A stretch of 64,000 nucleotides of DNA, taken from Breviolum minutum Mf 1.05b.01. Lineage: Eukaryota > Sar > Dinophyceae > Suessiales > Symbiodiniaceae. Within the stretch, counting starts at the first letter, position 1. Each line of letters starts with the position of its first letter. The stretch spans positions 62,001 through 126,000 of the forward strand of contig DF239822.1 of NCBI GenBank assembly GCA_000507305.1, in the 5' to 3' direction. A program made the position numbers and the translations under genes. The notes beneath the pieces are model-generated. The model made no database searches, had not been told where the DNA came from, and saw nothing but the letters and a program-made list of their open reading frames with translations. Below, in pieces: positions 33,801 through 45,531 of this stretch.

Positions 33801-36101
33801 AAAATATTGGAGTTGCCACCACCTAGTTTTGTTCCCACCATGCCCCCCAGCTGAGTCTCTCCCCCGCCTAAAGGATGTGACCGTCACCATCCAACTCCAT
33901 GCTACCCGTTGAAGAACCCCCAACGCCACCCGCCACCCGTTGCCGTGGAAACACCGAAGGGTTTTCCACGGGAAACCGGGGGAAAGCGGTTGGGGGCTAC
34001 CACCCAGTGGCGAGGGGCCCCAAGCAGAGAAACGGGGGGGGGGGTTGTCCAGTAATTGGTGTATCGGCTGAGTTGGGGAAAATGGAAGGGGTTGAATTTA
34101 TTGACTTATTGGGTGTTGTTGAAGTTTAAGTCAGGATTTGTGTCATGATGTTGTAGTAGTACTATTGGAAAATGTCAGAATTCTTACAGAATGCATTTTG
34201 TGAAAAGGGAATCTTCAAAAATTCTTGGCTCGTCATTTTGGAAGTGCCTTTCCCACTTTGACAAAAGATGGATCTTAAAAAAAAATGCCATGGCATTTTG
34301 TTCTACATCTATATTGAGTATATTGAAACAACATTTTTTGGGGGACCGTTCCATCAATCCCGGACATCAACATCTGGAGGATCGTGACATCAATCATGGT
34401 CCCTCATCATCGGCATGTACCTTTCTTTGAGCCCAGCTATGGACATGAAAGATACATGGTCCGGGTCCTAACGTGTTGGTGGTACCCATACCATCCATGT
34501 ATGGTATATTTATGTATAGTTGGGCGTTTCCGAAAATTATGGTACCCCCAAGTCATCCATTTTAATAGGGTTTTCCATTATAAACCATCCATTTTGGGGT
34601 ACCACTATTTTTGGAAACATCCATTTACCTACATGTGCTTGATTTTGTATGGTCAATGTAGGTAAACATACCATACATGGATGGTATGGGATAATGCTTG
34701 AAACATCTGTCATAAATATCCACAACAAGAAAACCATCCCAACATTTTGATCCGAATTGCAAAAAGGCGACATCAGAAATCATGCAAAGCATTAAAACCT
34801 CGTATTCTGCTCCACCTACGGAATCGACGTCTCTTGATGGTCCACATTTTTGTGTCAAACAAACTGGTGCATCGGTCACGCTGACCCTGAGTTCAGGGGA
34901 ATTTTTTGGAGGGTCCTATGAAACTACTGTTGATGGACAAAATCCTGCACCACCAAGGATGATGATTATCCCATTATTTATAGGGTTTTAACCATCCCAG
35001 GTGGTGCAGGATTTTGTCCATCAACAGTATCATTTAGTTGAGAAACATGTCAGAAGTAGATCCTATATGAAATCCTCTAAATTCAGCACAAGCCTGGCCT
35101 TTCCGAACACTCGAAAAACTTAACCATTTTTCAATCCCGCAGCTATTTATGGGTAGTCTCTTCTGGAACCCAGGGATCATCTAAATTCCCAAATGAATTC
35201 ATTGAAGAGCCTTGGATTTCTCAATGGATTCATTACAACACTAAGAATTTTCGGTGAAACATGGAGAATAAAAGTTGGAATGATGGATGATGGACCAATG
35301 ATGATTGATGATGATACTGATGATGATCTCCATTACTTCGGATTAGAGTTTTCCATGTGGCAACCAAACAGTCAGCTTCCAGCTACACGGCTGTTTTTGA
35401 ATGGAAGGTATCCCAAACAACAGATTTTGGAGGTTCCAACGTTTTACATACCAGGTATATATTGCCTTCCAAAAGGGGTTATACAATCCCTACCACCAAT
35501 GCACCGGAACCAGAATCATCCATGGATCCCACCAAAAATCTCTGATTTTCCTTTTTTCTTCCGACGTTTTTTTCGGCGCGTCGAAAAACGGCAGTTGCCT
35601 GGAGGCTGAGGGTGGTGATTCCAAGGATGGCAGCGAAGGTTGGTTCGAATGGGAAGCTGGGAAGCCGTGGGGCCGACAAGGATGAATGGCGGGAAATCAC
35701 CCACCAGGATGTCCCATTTTTCATGTTTAGGATGGGGAAAAATCACAATTTTAAACCTTCATTTGCAACTGCTAGTGGGGGGTTTAGAGTTTAGATCCAG
35801 GTCCAATATATTTCAATATATTTTACGTATAAAAAAATGCTGGGAAATTGCTCTCCTCCTCCACCTCCATATCCTTCTCCTTGGGATTGGGCTTCTCCTT
35901 CGGCTCGTCCTCCTCCGATGATATGTCTGATGGTGACGCGATGCATGTCCAGAGCGGTCTATCTCCAAGAAGTCGGAAGAATCTCAACCACAGGCTTTGA
36001 ACGTTGTCAGACCAGTAATCAGGCGGAGGCGGAAGCGGCATTGACATCCAGTCGATCTGCTCCATGGTTTGGTCGTCCATTGGCGGAATTGGCATTGACA
36101 T
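30626..36101 (-). CDS. Nine-exon gene, complete 311-codon model, unknown product
   Basis: Exons 35827-36101, 35533-35656, 35125-35180, 34820-34886, 34188-34273, 32454-32515, 31550-31599, 31108-31143 and 30626-30805 sum to 936 nt, exactly 312 codons from ATG to TAA. All splice phases agree and all introns are GT-AG. The start has an upstream in-frame TAG. The N-terminus is proline and methionine rich (MSMPIPPMDDQTMEQIDWMS) with an acidic EEDEPKEKPNPKEKD stretch. The last exon has a Ser/Thr/Pro/Asn linker followed by a short hydrophobic C-terminal segment (GILAFLGGYIFLA) ahead of the stop, which could be a tail anchor. Two internal basic stretches occur (RRAEKNVGRKK; KHKK). I recognise no domain, so no function is proposed. 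Confidence 0.62.
31108..31143 (-). CDS. Exon 8 of the 36-31 kb gene
   Basis: RTAVLYLKFDNQ. Acceptor TTTCCATCTCAACAG, donor GTAACAG, phase 0/0. Confidence 0.65.
31550..31599 (-). CDS. Exon 7 of the 36-31 kb gene
   Basis: WMTMFFPRNDRQMSNR. Acceptor CATTTTCGCAG, donor GTGAGGGT. Confidence 0.62.
32454..32515 (-). CDS. Exon 6 of the 36-31 kb gene
   Basis: PEGKLSPKHKKIALDLLLYK with one base on each side. Donor GTAAAGTAT. Confidence 0.65.
34188..34273 (-). CDS. Exon 5 of the 36-31 kb gene
   Basis: IHLLSKWERHFQNDEPRIFE then DSLFTKCI plus two bases, flanked by an ideal acceptor (T tract, AAG) and donor (GTAAGAATT). Confidence 0.72.
34820..34886 (-). CDS. Exon 4 of the 36-31 kb gene
   Basis: VSVTDAPVCLTQKCGPSRDV then DS. 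Acceptor CCTGAACTCAG, donor GTAGGTGG. A second frame is also open. Confidence 0.58.
35125..35180 (-). CDS. Exon 3 of the 36-31 kb gene
   Basis: MIPGFQKRLPINSCGIEK plus two bases. Acceptor TGGGAATTTAG, donor GTTAAGTT. Confidence 0.5.
35533..35656 (-). CDS. Exon 2 of the 36-31 kb gene
   Basis: 41 codons, FPFEPTFAAILGITTLSLQA onwards, basic at the end. Third codon positions are strongly C/G. Acceptor GGCTTCCCAG, donor GTGGGATCC. Confidence 0.6.
35827..36101 (-). CDS. Exon 1 of the 36-31 kb gene
   Basis: 91 codons plus two bases from ATG to donor GTAAAAT. Proline-rich then acidic. A TAG lies 13 codons upstream in frame, so the ATG is the first possible start unless an upstream exon splices in at TTTTAG. 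Confidence 0.68.
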
Positions 36102-36786
36102 GATTGGTTGTTTTGATTGATTGATTGATCGCTAAAACTATCTGAGTTGTGTGCACCTGGAAAAGTTTGCTCAGCAAGAATTTGAACCATGACCCAAGAT
36201 TAAAGAAATGTCTTCAAAGCGACGATCGAATGAAATACGCAAATGAAATTGGAGATTTTAAAAGTGGCCTAAGAAAGGGGAAAATGAACATGAAGATTGA
36301 GGTGAGATGCGCAGGGCTCGTTCTAGGGGCTGGGGGCTGAATCGACGATGACCACTTGGAGAAAACTCATCCCAGATCCATCAAGAAATCACGGAAGAAA
36401 CCCACTCCCTCACCGTCCCTGAAACTAAAATAGCACCTGAAAATGGATGGTTGGAAGACTAGTTTACTTTTGGGATGGCCGGTCTTCAGGGGCTATGTTA
36501 GTTTCAGGGAGGGTATATTGTTCAATTTGCGATGTTCAGGGGCCCCTAAATCCATTGATGTCTGAAATCCTTCCCACATTGGAAATGGAAACGAATCAAA
36601 TGTCATCAACTTGGATTTGCCATAAGATGCGAGGAAAAAAGTAAAACATATTATTCTTCAACTGGTAGTTTCATGTTGATTTACCATGCTAGACCCTGCA
36701 AAAAATCACCTAACACGTCCTTAAACAAACAAAAGTCAACATCCTTCACACCTACCCTCCCCAAAACCAGCCAAACCACACCAGCG

Positions 36787-36892
36787 CTATGCCTCCAGCC
36801 ACGGCCAGGATTTTTTTTGAAACGACGATTTTTCGACGTCAGGGATAACTTCGCGCCAAGGACGCCATGTGAAGTGAAGTTTGTGCCCAGGC
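36787..36892 (-). CDS. Candidate terminal exon with stop
   Basis: PGHKLHFTWRPWREVIPDVE then KSSFQKKSWPWLEA and TAG, after acceptor CTTCTCCTTAAG. It lies about 0.7 kb upstream of the start of the next minus-strand gene, consistent with tandem genes. A second frame is open to a GTAGGTG donor, so the exon is surer than its frame. Confidence 0.52.
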
Positions 36893-37864
36893 CTTAAGGA
36901 GAAGATATTTCCAGACCGAGTCGGCTGTGTGTGGTGACCTGTTTTTTGTTGGTGAGATGGAGTCGATGTACACGTGTATATATATATATATCTATAGGCT
37001 ATAATCTGGCAGAATCTCATTCAACACTTGCATTGAAAAAAACAAATCGTAGGACAAGGAGGGATTCCTGCTTTGATTACATTGGGAGATATCGTTAACG
37101 GGTTATGGGTATATCACGGTATATCATGGTATATTATGAAACTCTGATATCTCTCTTTACATCTATCTCATACTCTTTTTGGTATATCATGTTGGGCAGA
37201 TTTCAGATTCCGGAATAAAACGAGATACTACAGCTGGATGGAAAATCACCTCTTATAACAGGATATAGATGCAATTACAAGACCAACCATGTTAGTCTAC
37301 CACCAGTGTGGGTCAAGAGTTATCTCAGCAGTGTTTAAAACCCTTATGACATTCCATTATACTAATTGGTTAAGAGGGGTCCTTGTATTGGCTGATCATA
37401 ATCCCCGTATAAATGGGTAGGATTTCATCCCTTACATGCAACAACCAACCAACGGTTGTCAAGATCACCGCTCATCTAATGGATCAACCCACTGAAAACA
37501 AAACACTCCCAGACCCGAGGATTAAAACAAGAGGTGCTTTTGGCTAAACTAAGATAGTTGGGTAGAAACAAACCCATCATTTGAAACTACCCGTAGCATC
37601 CATGGGACGATTGTATATCTACCTACATGAATGGTTGATGTGTATGGTAAATGTAGGCAAATATAACATAGATTAGATACTATGGGTTAAAGGTGTAAGG
37701 TGATCTTCTTATCCATTAGACTTGGCAGATCCTATGGAGCGTTTGAGGGAAAAATGACCAAATACCGGACTAACTGACAGCTCAACTACCTTATACCTAC
37801 CTTTGTTTGGGCCTTTTGTCCCATATAGCTATGAAAAGCCACAACTCTCGGATAGTTCACCGTT

Positions 37865-37969
37865 TTAGATCCGTTGATAAAACAACTCCCAATTCCATCC
37901 CGCCTTGGCCGGGTTGTTTGGTCCATGCGACCGTTCACTGGCTTGCTCCTTTTTCGGAACGTTGATGCG
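37865..37969 (-). CDS. Candidate exon, possibly terminal
   Basis: RINVPKKEQASERSHGPNNP then AKAGWNWELFYQRI and TAA, after a strong TTGTTTTTAG acceptor. Alternatively it splices out at A|GTGAACG after ten codons. Confidence 0.5.
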   Translation of the reverse strand, partial: RINVPKKEQASERSHGPNNPAKAGWNWELFYQRI

Positions 37970-38599
37970 CTAAAAACAACGAAGATTTCACCATGGGACT
38001 GGGGCAGAATACCTATCCCATACCATCATATACCATCTATGTATGGTATACTTACCTACATCTTACCATAAGATTTAATCAAATGTAGGTAAATATACGT
38101 TAGATGGATGGTGTAGGTATTTCGCAACAGTAGAGACTGCTCGGTGTCTTTGAGGGATATATACTTTTTACAGCAAATAATCATGATGGAAGATGATGGA
38201 ATAACAAGTACAAGCTGAAAGTATCCCCTAAGGCCCTAGACTTTGAAAGCAACAGCCTTTCGTTTAACAGTTTGATGATTGATGATTACATGAGCTTGGG
38301 CAATTTATGCATTGACATTTTGAAGAAACCATATGAACCCCATTTCTACAGGGGCATCTTGATTGATGCTGTGAGAAAACAAACGAACCCCCCCTGAAGT
38401 GAATTTGCCTTAAAGGGAGTCTTAAAAGTATACTTCACCTTCTGCTGGAAATGGATGGAACATTTGACATTTGAAACATCCTTTCCTCACTAGCCAAAAC
38501 AGAAACCATCATCGCACACTCTTCTGATTTAGTGCCTCAACTGCCACACCTTTTTCTTCGTGGCGCTTTGCTGTATGGCTTTCGTTTTTATAGCAGTGT

Positions 38600-38766
38600 G
38601 GATAATGTACACCTTTTTGTTGTCACCAGCAGTTATGGACGACATGCGCAACTCAGGCAATGAATCATCTGCAGCGACCGCCCTGGTTCAAGATGCTCCC
38701 TCGTCAACGTTGGCGATGGGACCGAGGTCCCGATGTCGCTTCCATCAATCTGGTCGTTTTGCAGGA
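38600..38766 (-). CDS. Candidate coding region, strand and borders uncertain
   Basis: The minus frame from 38766 reads LQNDQIDGSDIGTSVPSPTL then TREHLEPGRSLQ with strongly GC third positions. The plus strand carries a 120-codon ORF (38560-38922) with an N-terminal hydrophobic helix. I favour minus because all neighbours are minus. Confidence 0.35.
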
Positions 38767-39469
38767 CTTTTGGACCTGAAGCTGTGGGGTTTCATGGGCT
38801 TGAAGGAGTCTCCAACTCCAAGCACGCAAAGATCAAGATATCATTACAAACTATGCTTCAGTAGCAGTTATTCATATATAAATATATATAGAGTTATGAA
38901 GGGAAAATATTCAACTTTATGAAACAACAAAAATGGATCTCAACAGACTATGGATTTGGATCTCTTGATCATCCTGCCTAGGAAATGTTAGCATACGCGT
39001 ACATTGAGACACCGTCCCTTTTCTTGGAACAAACCATTGCTTGTTCTGGTTATCGTAGGGGTGGTTGATGCTGATCTGAAAGTGGAACAAAAAAAATGTA
39101 GTGACCTGGATATCCATCAATTTCCGCCCATTTGTTGCATGGCAATTTCTGACCTACTTTTTTCTGCCTTGCTCACCATGTAACTTTCGTCATCACATGA
39201 CTGCACACAAACAAACCAACAGCCTGTGTTCTCCACATTCTCCCGATTGAATTCTACCAAAGCCTGAACAAAAAACAAAACTCATCTACACATCTACATC
39301 ATATCTATATAGCCTATAACTATATACACATCATCATGATAATCAAAACAATGATAACAATGAAACTAATATGAATATAAGTAATGCTTAATACTGTAAT
39401 ACAAAAGCACATCTATATATATACACAGTGTATATATAGATGAATATATATATATATATACATCATATC

Positions 39470-39644
39470 TCAGTCTTCTAACAAAAAACTGTCAGCACTT
39501 CTCATGCTTTGCCCTCCAGGCACCTTCATCATTGTCCGAACCTTCCATTGGGAACCACGCAATTTGCCGAACTCAACGGAAGCGCTTGAACCATCGCGGG
39601 TGGAGTCGTAGACCCAAGGGCTTGGTGAACATAGGCAAGCCAAC
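39470..39644 (-). CDS. Terminal exon, membrane-protein gene
   Basis: 57 codons and TGA, LACLCSPSPWVYDSTRDGSS onwards, with excellent codon use. The same frame is open for 100 codons if the intron is ignored (to ATG at 39772). Confidence 0.7.
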
Positions 39645-40670
39645 CTATACGTTACGTCGACAGGTGGCACAACGGCAGCAAGTTGCGCCACAACAGCAGC
39701 AGCAATAAAAACGAATTGGTTGGGGTGAAATGGTGGTTTGTAAGCACCGAAAAAAGTGTTGAAGACACACATAGTTGAGAGATTTGGAAATGAACATGGT
39801 GAAAGGTGTAGGGTTGGAATTCAGGTCTCTGATAACAATGTGCGTTCTGGACGCAAACGTGTTTTCTTTCCTGTTCGCTGTAGAATTATTCGAAAGTATC
39901 TTTCAGAAATGGTTAAATGGACAACAGCTATACTCTGGGTGTGACCCTGTCAAACTGAGATTGGAAGTGCAAAGAGTAGTAAGGGACGACTCTCCCTGAA
40001 ACTAACAGCAAGTTCGACCCTGAAAATGGATTGTTAGAAGACAATCCCTTCCTTTTGGGTTTCGGCCTATTGGCCAAGATGTTAGTTTGAGGGGAACTAC
40101 TGTTAAACATGACCAGATCATCATTTGGGTGTTTCCGAAAATAGTGGTACCCCCAAATTATCCATTTTAATAGGGTTTTCCATTATAAACCATCCATTTG
40201 GGGGTACCATTATTTTCGGAAACATCCATTTGATGATACTGTTGATAGAAGAAATCCGAAACGACCACCTCACATGTAAAAGAACCCTGCAAATAATGAG
40301 AAAAAAACGACCAACCTCAACTGGTTAGTATAACCAGTTAACCGGATTTTTTTCACTATCAACAGTAGCACCATCATTTCCAAATGCTCAATGTATGGTA
40401 CTGTATATTATTTACCTATAAACTTTTAACCCCCCCCCTCCAAATTTGTAGGTAAAAATTCTGGCTCTATACATTTATTGCTACAAACCCTGGGATGGAT
40501 CGATTTCTTGTGACGCGACCAAGCCACTGCGAAACACAGCACCACCAAGGCCCATGGCTGTGGTTGTGCCCATTCCAAGATACCACGAAGTCGTGGTCCA
40601 ATCAATGCCCACCACGTTCCTAAACTCGCTCCCCATAACACGCCTGGTGGGGAGTTGGATGGATCATCCA
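39470..40670 (-). CDS. Membrane-protein gene, last three exons
   Basis: Exons 40485-40670, 39769-39877 and 39470-39644 join in phase and end at a TGA. The first carries a hydrophobic helix (WALVVLCFAVAW) followed by a basic stop-transfer (SRHKK). The second holds THIVIRDLNSNPTPFTMFIS. The last ends QSMRSADSFLLED. The final intron contains a 130-base stretch without AG ahead of the acceptor TATAG. The N-terminus lies upstream (above 40.7 kb) and was not found. I do not recognise the family. Confidence 0.62.
39769..39877 (-). CDS. Exon, membrane-protein gene
   Basis: NRKENTFASRTHIVIRDLNS then NPTPFTMFISKSLNY plus two bases. Acceptor AATAATTCTACAG, donor GTGTCTTC. Confidence 0.6.
40131..40229. 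repeat. Palindromic family R6
   Basis: About 100 bp, ends GTTTCCGAAAATAGTGGTACCCC / GGGGTACCATTATTTTCGGAAAC. Copies at 34527-34622 and 56880-56989, with a diverged one at 7770-7856. Very similar to each other, so probably recent. Confidence 0.88.
40485..40670 (-). CDS. Exon with transmembrane segment
   Basis: 61 codons from DDPSNSPPGVLWGASLGTWW onwards. Acceptor ACACCGAGAG, donor GTAGCAAT (or GTTTGTAG four bases earlier). Confidence 0.68.
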
Positions 40671-40719
40671 CTCTCGGTGTGGATGGATGGTGGAGATGGT
40701 AGCCCCGTGGTTTAATTGC

Positions 40720-40797
40720 TTAGGGAAACCACATGAATCTTAGGGAATCCTTAGGGAATCTTAGGGAATCTTGGGGAACCCTTAGGGAATCTTAGAG
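40720..40797. repeat. TTAGGGAATC tandem repeat
   Basis: At least six imperfect copies of a decamer TTAGGGAATC in a row, with one TTGGGGAACC variant. It resembles the telomere hexamer TTAGGG embedded in a longer unit. Confidence 0.8.
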
Positions 40798-40861
40798 GTG
40801 TTTACTTGGAGGATCATCCCTCAGTGGATGGTGGAGGTAGCCGTGGTTAATATACTGTAAC

Positions 40862-40985
40862 CATCCCTAGGGATCCTGGCGAAAACCGAAACTGAGAATG
40901 GTTTCACGGAACCTAAATGCCTTACGTTTCGGAAGTGATTATACACCCCAATCATCATCTGACGTTCGGTGATTGGATCCCTAGG
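40862..40985. repeat. Palindromic family R9
   Basis: Ends CCCTAGGGATCC / GGATCCCTAGGG with internal ACTGAGAATGG. Related sequences at about 30320-30395 and 58380-58497. Confidence 0.7.
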
Positions 40986-41329
40986 GCATGGTGAGTATAT
41001 AAGTCCCCAAAGGATGGGGTTGTGGTCTTCCCCTTTCAAATGGCCTAAATTAAATGGCTTATAGATGGGGCTGATCCTAACTACTTACTAAGTGGGATGA
41101 TCCTCCACATGGGGAGTAGGGAGGTTTGTTGGGGAGGTTTAGGAATGTCAATGTGATTTTTCGGTGTAAGATCACAAGTACTCAAAAATAAAACAAAAAA
41201 ACACACACCATTGAAACATGCTGTATTCAAATTTGAGCAAACCTCAATTTTACCATTTCATGGCTTCTCTTGGGAGGCTTCTCATGTAGGGAAATCATTT
41301 ATAGGCTATGTCTCAAACTTTGAAGCTAC

Positions 41330-41373
41330 CTATGATCCCAAAGACGCTTTGTTTCTGTTAAAAAGTTGAACAC
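41330..41373 (-). CDS. Candidate small exon
   Basis: VFNFLTETKRLWDH plus two bases. Acceptor TCTTTTGATAG, donor GTAGCTTC. Confidence 0.38.
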
Positions 41374-42955
41374 CTATCAAAAGATATTAAAAGAAATCTG
41401 AAACGGAATCTTTTGGGTGTTTTTTTTTCACGCCTCAGGTTGGAATTACATGGTACGGGACATCAACACATCATCACTGTTTGCATGTATGAAGCTGAAC
41501 TGGGAAAGGGGTAATGATAATTCATCAGGCTATCGTTTTTTTTGGGAAGGATTGTCCTGTGGCAAGAAGGGATTTTGAGGTGGGGGGATGCTTATAAGTA
41601 CCAAATCCAAAGTACGTCACCCAGAATTACATGAATTTCATTGAATTTCTACGTAACTTCCCGCGTACCGTGTGAAAATCCGCACATCTAGGATGAAGCA
41701 TCAGAGTAGCATTTTTAAGCACCCCAAACAAACCGATAATTCTCAAGAATTTCAAAGTACCGGATATCTGGAAGATTTTACACACTCCATAGGATCCATG
41801 TGTGGTATATCTACCTACATTTACCATAAAAATCAACCACATGTAGGTAAATATGCCAGTCCCATGGATGGTATGGGTCTTACACATTGATCCAATTTTT
41901 CTCCACTCAAATACTTCCATGTACCAAGTAGATCTTCTCCCATGAAGGGCGCCTCCAATAGTTTGTTGTAAGGTATGATCCTTGTCCCAAATGCCTTGGC
42001 TATGAACATTTTTTTTTTCGGAAAAACCTCAAAACATGGGGAGTGAAAAGAGTTACTGCATAGATATCTGATATCTAATACCTATTTAGTCAATAAATAA
42101 ATTACAAATTATAAACAGTCCCTAAAACTAACAGTTTGCCCGGTTTGCCCTTAAAAATTGGTGGTTTTCAACCTTTTCCAGATCTCTATTTTCAGGTGCT
42201 AAAGCTAGCTTGAGGGAGTGCATATCTTTAAAACTTGGCCGGAGGCCCCTGACCTTGGAAAATGAAACATCTACCCTGGGATTCCAACCCCCATTAAAAC
42301 AATGGGTGTTAATATAACCGCCATATACCGCCATTGCTTACCTAAGGGTTTTAATCATGGAAATTTGGTCAACCATAATTTTAATGGTGCTGGAAGCCCA
42401 GGGTCTATATATATATATATATACAGGGGGTCATGATGAAAGGCTAATTCAATGACACTGATTTATGTGTATACCCTAAGAATCCAGACCCCTCCCGATC
42501 GCATAGGACTTTTCGGGTTCCAATCCCATCCGAAAAGAATAGGAATGTAGGGATATTCTCTTTCTGAGGACATACATGGATTCTTAGGGATATATATTTA
42601 TATTTATATATACATATAGACGATTACATACATATAAAAAAAAGTCTTGTGACAAGGACATGTGATAGAGAAGCATCCAGCATCTAAGTGCCACGTGCTC
42701 AAACAAAAAACAACACCGGTTTGTTTAGCCCGTTCAAAACAGTGGATACAAAGACAGGTGAAGAAATTGGGTACTTCTGATCAACAAACATGGACAACAA
42801 TGATTTGAAAACCATCATCACAAATCTGGACAACAAAACAAACAATCATGCAAACTTAGTTGGAAGAACATCTTCCGTTTCAGTTGGTTTCATCAAGCTC
42901 GCAATCCCTTCTTTCCAAAAAAAACACACCAACATGTTTTGGCCCGGCCAAACAC

Positions 42956-43018
42956 GTATAACAAGTGACGTGCTGCAGCCATGGCAAAGGAAGGGATCAC
43001 TGCAACCAAGATGGATTG
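42956..43018 (-). CDS. Candidate exon, hydrophobic helix
   Basis: QSILVAVIPSFAMAAARHLL then Y. Acceptor TTGCCACCTCAG, donor GTGTTTGG, phase 0/0. Possible membrane or transit segment. Confidence 0.55.
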
Positions 43019-43761
43019 CTGAGGTGGCAATCCGAGATGCAACCATAAATAGAGGGCAAAGTAGACAGAGATGAAACTCCTGAGAAGATTGAGAATTTCA
43101 TAGGACTCCCACGGGACGATTGTATATTTACCGATCCATGGATGGTTGCTTTTTTAATGGTTTTCATGTAGGTAAATATACCACTCCCATGGATCCTATG
43201 GGAATGGAATACCCTGTGGTTATCAGTTTCCACCTTAAAAATGGTGGTTTCCAAGAATCTCTCTCCTTTTCAAGTATTTTTTCAGGGGAGCACTTTTAAA
43301 GTTTCAGGGAGGGCATTGAGAATGAACAGCAAAAGGCCCGCAAATGTCATTTGAATTGTCATGGATTGGTGGGATGTTGAAGTGAAAAATATCTGTGAAA
43401 ACGAATAACGATTCAAAGCCCAGTGAATGAAGTGCTCAAAGTAGAAAGAAAAAAAGGACTTGGGTTATGTCTGGTTGTTTTCTACCCGCAAGTCCGACAT
43501 GCGCCTCTTTTTTTAAAAGTCGAAAAAAAAGTCTTCACATTGAACTCAGCTGTTTTTTTGCATGCATTTTGTCTGATCGANAACAGTATCAAAAGTTTTC
43601 CGTAGAACATACACACCAAAGGCATCGTGGCAACCAGGGACACATGGTTTTATACCTTTTTAAGCTCCCAACATCTCAAAAAACAAACAAACGGCTGGTT
43701 CACCTGAAAATACCTCCAAAAGGAAAAGGAGAAACATCAACCCAAACCACCAATTTTATAC

Positions 43762-43862
43762 CATTGTTTGGGCGTTCCATGTTGGTTTTCGGAAGTTTCT
43801 TTTTCATTCTATTTCCATCTTCGTAATCTGAGGGATTTTTTTTATCCGCTGCAAGCCGCTGC
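43762..43862 (-). CDS. Candidate exon, charged
   Basis: QRLAADKKNPSDYEDGNRMK then KKLPKTNMERPNN. Acceptor TTGTTTTTCTCAACTTGAG, donor GTATAAAA. Confidence 0.5.
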
Positions 43863-44185
43863 CTCAAGTTGAGAAAAACAACACGAATCTCTACACCCTG
43901 AAACTCTCTACACCCTGGAACAAATGAACGGCTTAGGGAACCTAAAAAATTACCCTTCATTGAAATCCGGGAAAATCATCTGAAAAAAACAATCCACCTT
44001 CCCATTGGAGTCCATGGGAATCTAAGGTACGGAACTCCCCCACCCAACAAAAATAAGGCCCTCACATAACGCCTATAGTTAAGGGACGATGATGGATACC
44101 ATCAGCATGTTCATTTTCCAGGACTTTGGGATTCAACCGCCCCAAACATCCAGGCCGCCCAGACGCATGTTGGATGTGTGACTAC

Positions 44186-44257
44186 TGGGAAACCCCGGAT
44201 CCAAAGGATCTCGCGTTGACTCGGCTGGACGTTTCCATAAGGACTCAGGGCCTAAAC
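44186..44257 (-). CDS. Exon, unknown product
   Basis: LGPESLWKRPAESTRDPLDP then GFP. Acceptor TTTCGGACTTTCAG, donor GTAGTCAC. The two-base start fits the exon at 45134-45238. Confidence 0.6.
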
Positions 44258-44574
44258 CTGAAAGTCCGAAAGGGCTGCTTGGAGGACCATCCCAGGTGGA
44301 TGTAAGTGGTTGATAACCATGGTGATCGTAAGTCTCCCTAGGTAGGGGTAGTCTAACTATAAATGGCGGATGTAACCCACTAAACTCCACTTACTAACTG
44401 GGATGATCCGGGGTGGAGGGAGTTGCAGTTTTGGACCCCAGTGCTTGCTGCGCTGGTGTGTGAAAACATGCCTGCTTACTGTATATCAATAGATTTCTTT
44501 CTCTGGTTCTGGTAGCATTGACGGAAACCAAAAATCACGGCTTATATGATAAGCTCATTACACCACCTGAAAAG

Positions 44575-44687
44575 GATCGATGGCTAGGCGCCACTCCCAT
44601 TAGTCTTGGTGAAAATCATGGCGCTTGCCACATCACCTTAAAAGCCACCAAACTTGGGAGTGGCGCCTTTGCCATCGATCCGGACTC
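44575..44687. repeat. Inverted repeat, single copy
   Basis: Arms GATCGATGGCTAGGCGCCAC and GTGGCGCCTTTGCCATCGAT enclose about 60 bases. A MITE-like structure not otherwise seen in the window. Confidence 0.75.
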
Positions 44688-45133
44688 ACCACAAGGTATG
44701 ACCTGGTTGGAAAAAAATCACGTTAACATATTCCCCAAATGGTGGTGAGTTTAATGGGCTGATGAATCCAATGGTAGAATCCGAATCCGTTAAACACAAA
44801 TCACCAAAAGCCAAAAGTCTTTTGGCCTTGCGAAATACCCCAAAAAAACACATGAGGTGTCTGTCTATGTGGAAGGCCAGGTCAGGCCAGGTCAGCCGGT
44901 TGCGAATGTTTGGATCAAGTTTCCAAGTTCTTGAGCCCAGCGGTCTGCTTGGAGGATCATCCCAGGACTAGTATTAGTGGTTAATAAACATGATTAGTAA
45001 GTCCCCTAAGGATCGGGTTGTGGGACCCTTTCCAAGTGGCCATTCATGGCTTGTAAAGGGGGGTAATACTAACCACTTGCACTTACAGTACTAACAGAGA
45101 TGATCCTCCCAGAACTTATCTGACCATCTTTAC

Positions 45134-45238
45134 ATGCCGGGCAACGTTTGATCAAGAGTTTCAATCCTTTGGTCAAGAAATTCGCCACGATGACACCTGT
45201 CACAGGGAATGCTACACGTGCAATATAGTCTATCCCCC
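45134..45238 (-). CDS. Exon with transmembrane segment
   Basis: GIDYIARVAFPVTGVIVANF then LTKGLKLLIKRCPA. Acceptor CTTAGTTTTCTAG, donor GTAAAGATG. Phases join both neighbouring exons (45449-45531 and 44186-44257). Confidence 0.7.
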
Positions 45239-45448
45239 CTAGAAAACTAAGATGACAATGGAACACAAGTATCTCCAATTAAAACTGGTGATATTCCATT
45301 GTCATGGTAGTGTCCGGGGAGTAATTACCATTTTGTTTTCGGTTCTGCTTGCAAGAAGCTGCATTTTTGCTTCCAAACCAACAAAATACCCTTATATTTG
45401 TATACCGTCATAGTTGCACCATTTTTTCTTGCCATTTGACATACTCAC

Positions 45449-45531
45449 CCTGCAGTTGCTTTTTTGAAACCTGGTAGCAACATGTCCCAAAAAAAACATC
45501 GGTAGCTGGCAAATACCATTGTCTCAGTTGG
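45449..45531 (-). CDS. Exon, unknown product
   Basis: QLRQWYLPATDVFFGTCCYQ then VSKKQLQ. Acceptor GCTGGCCCTTAG and consensus donor GTGAGTAT. One-base start, one base out. Confidence 0.72.

Noticed and set aside
38560..38922. Plus-strand ORF of 120 codons with an N-terminal hydrophobic helix
   Set aside because: It opposes all supported genes, and the minus strand has better third-position bias over the same bases. Not excluded without RNA data.
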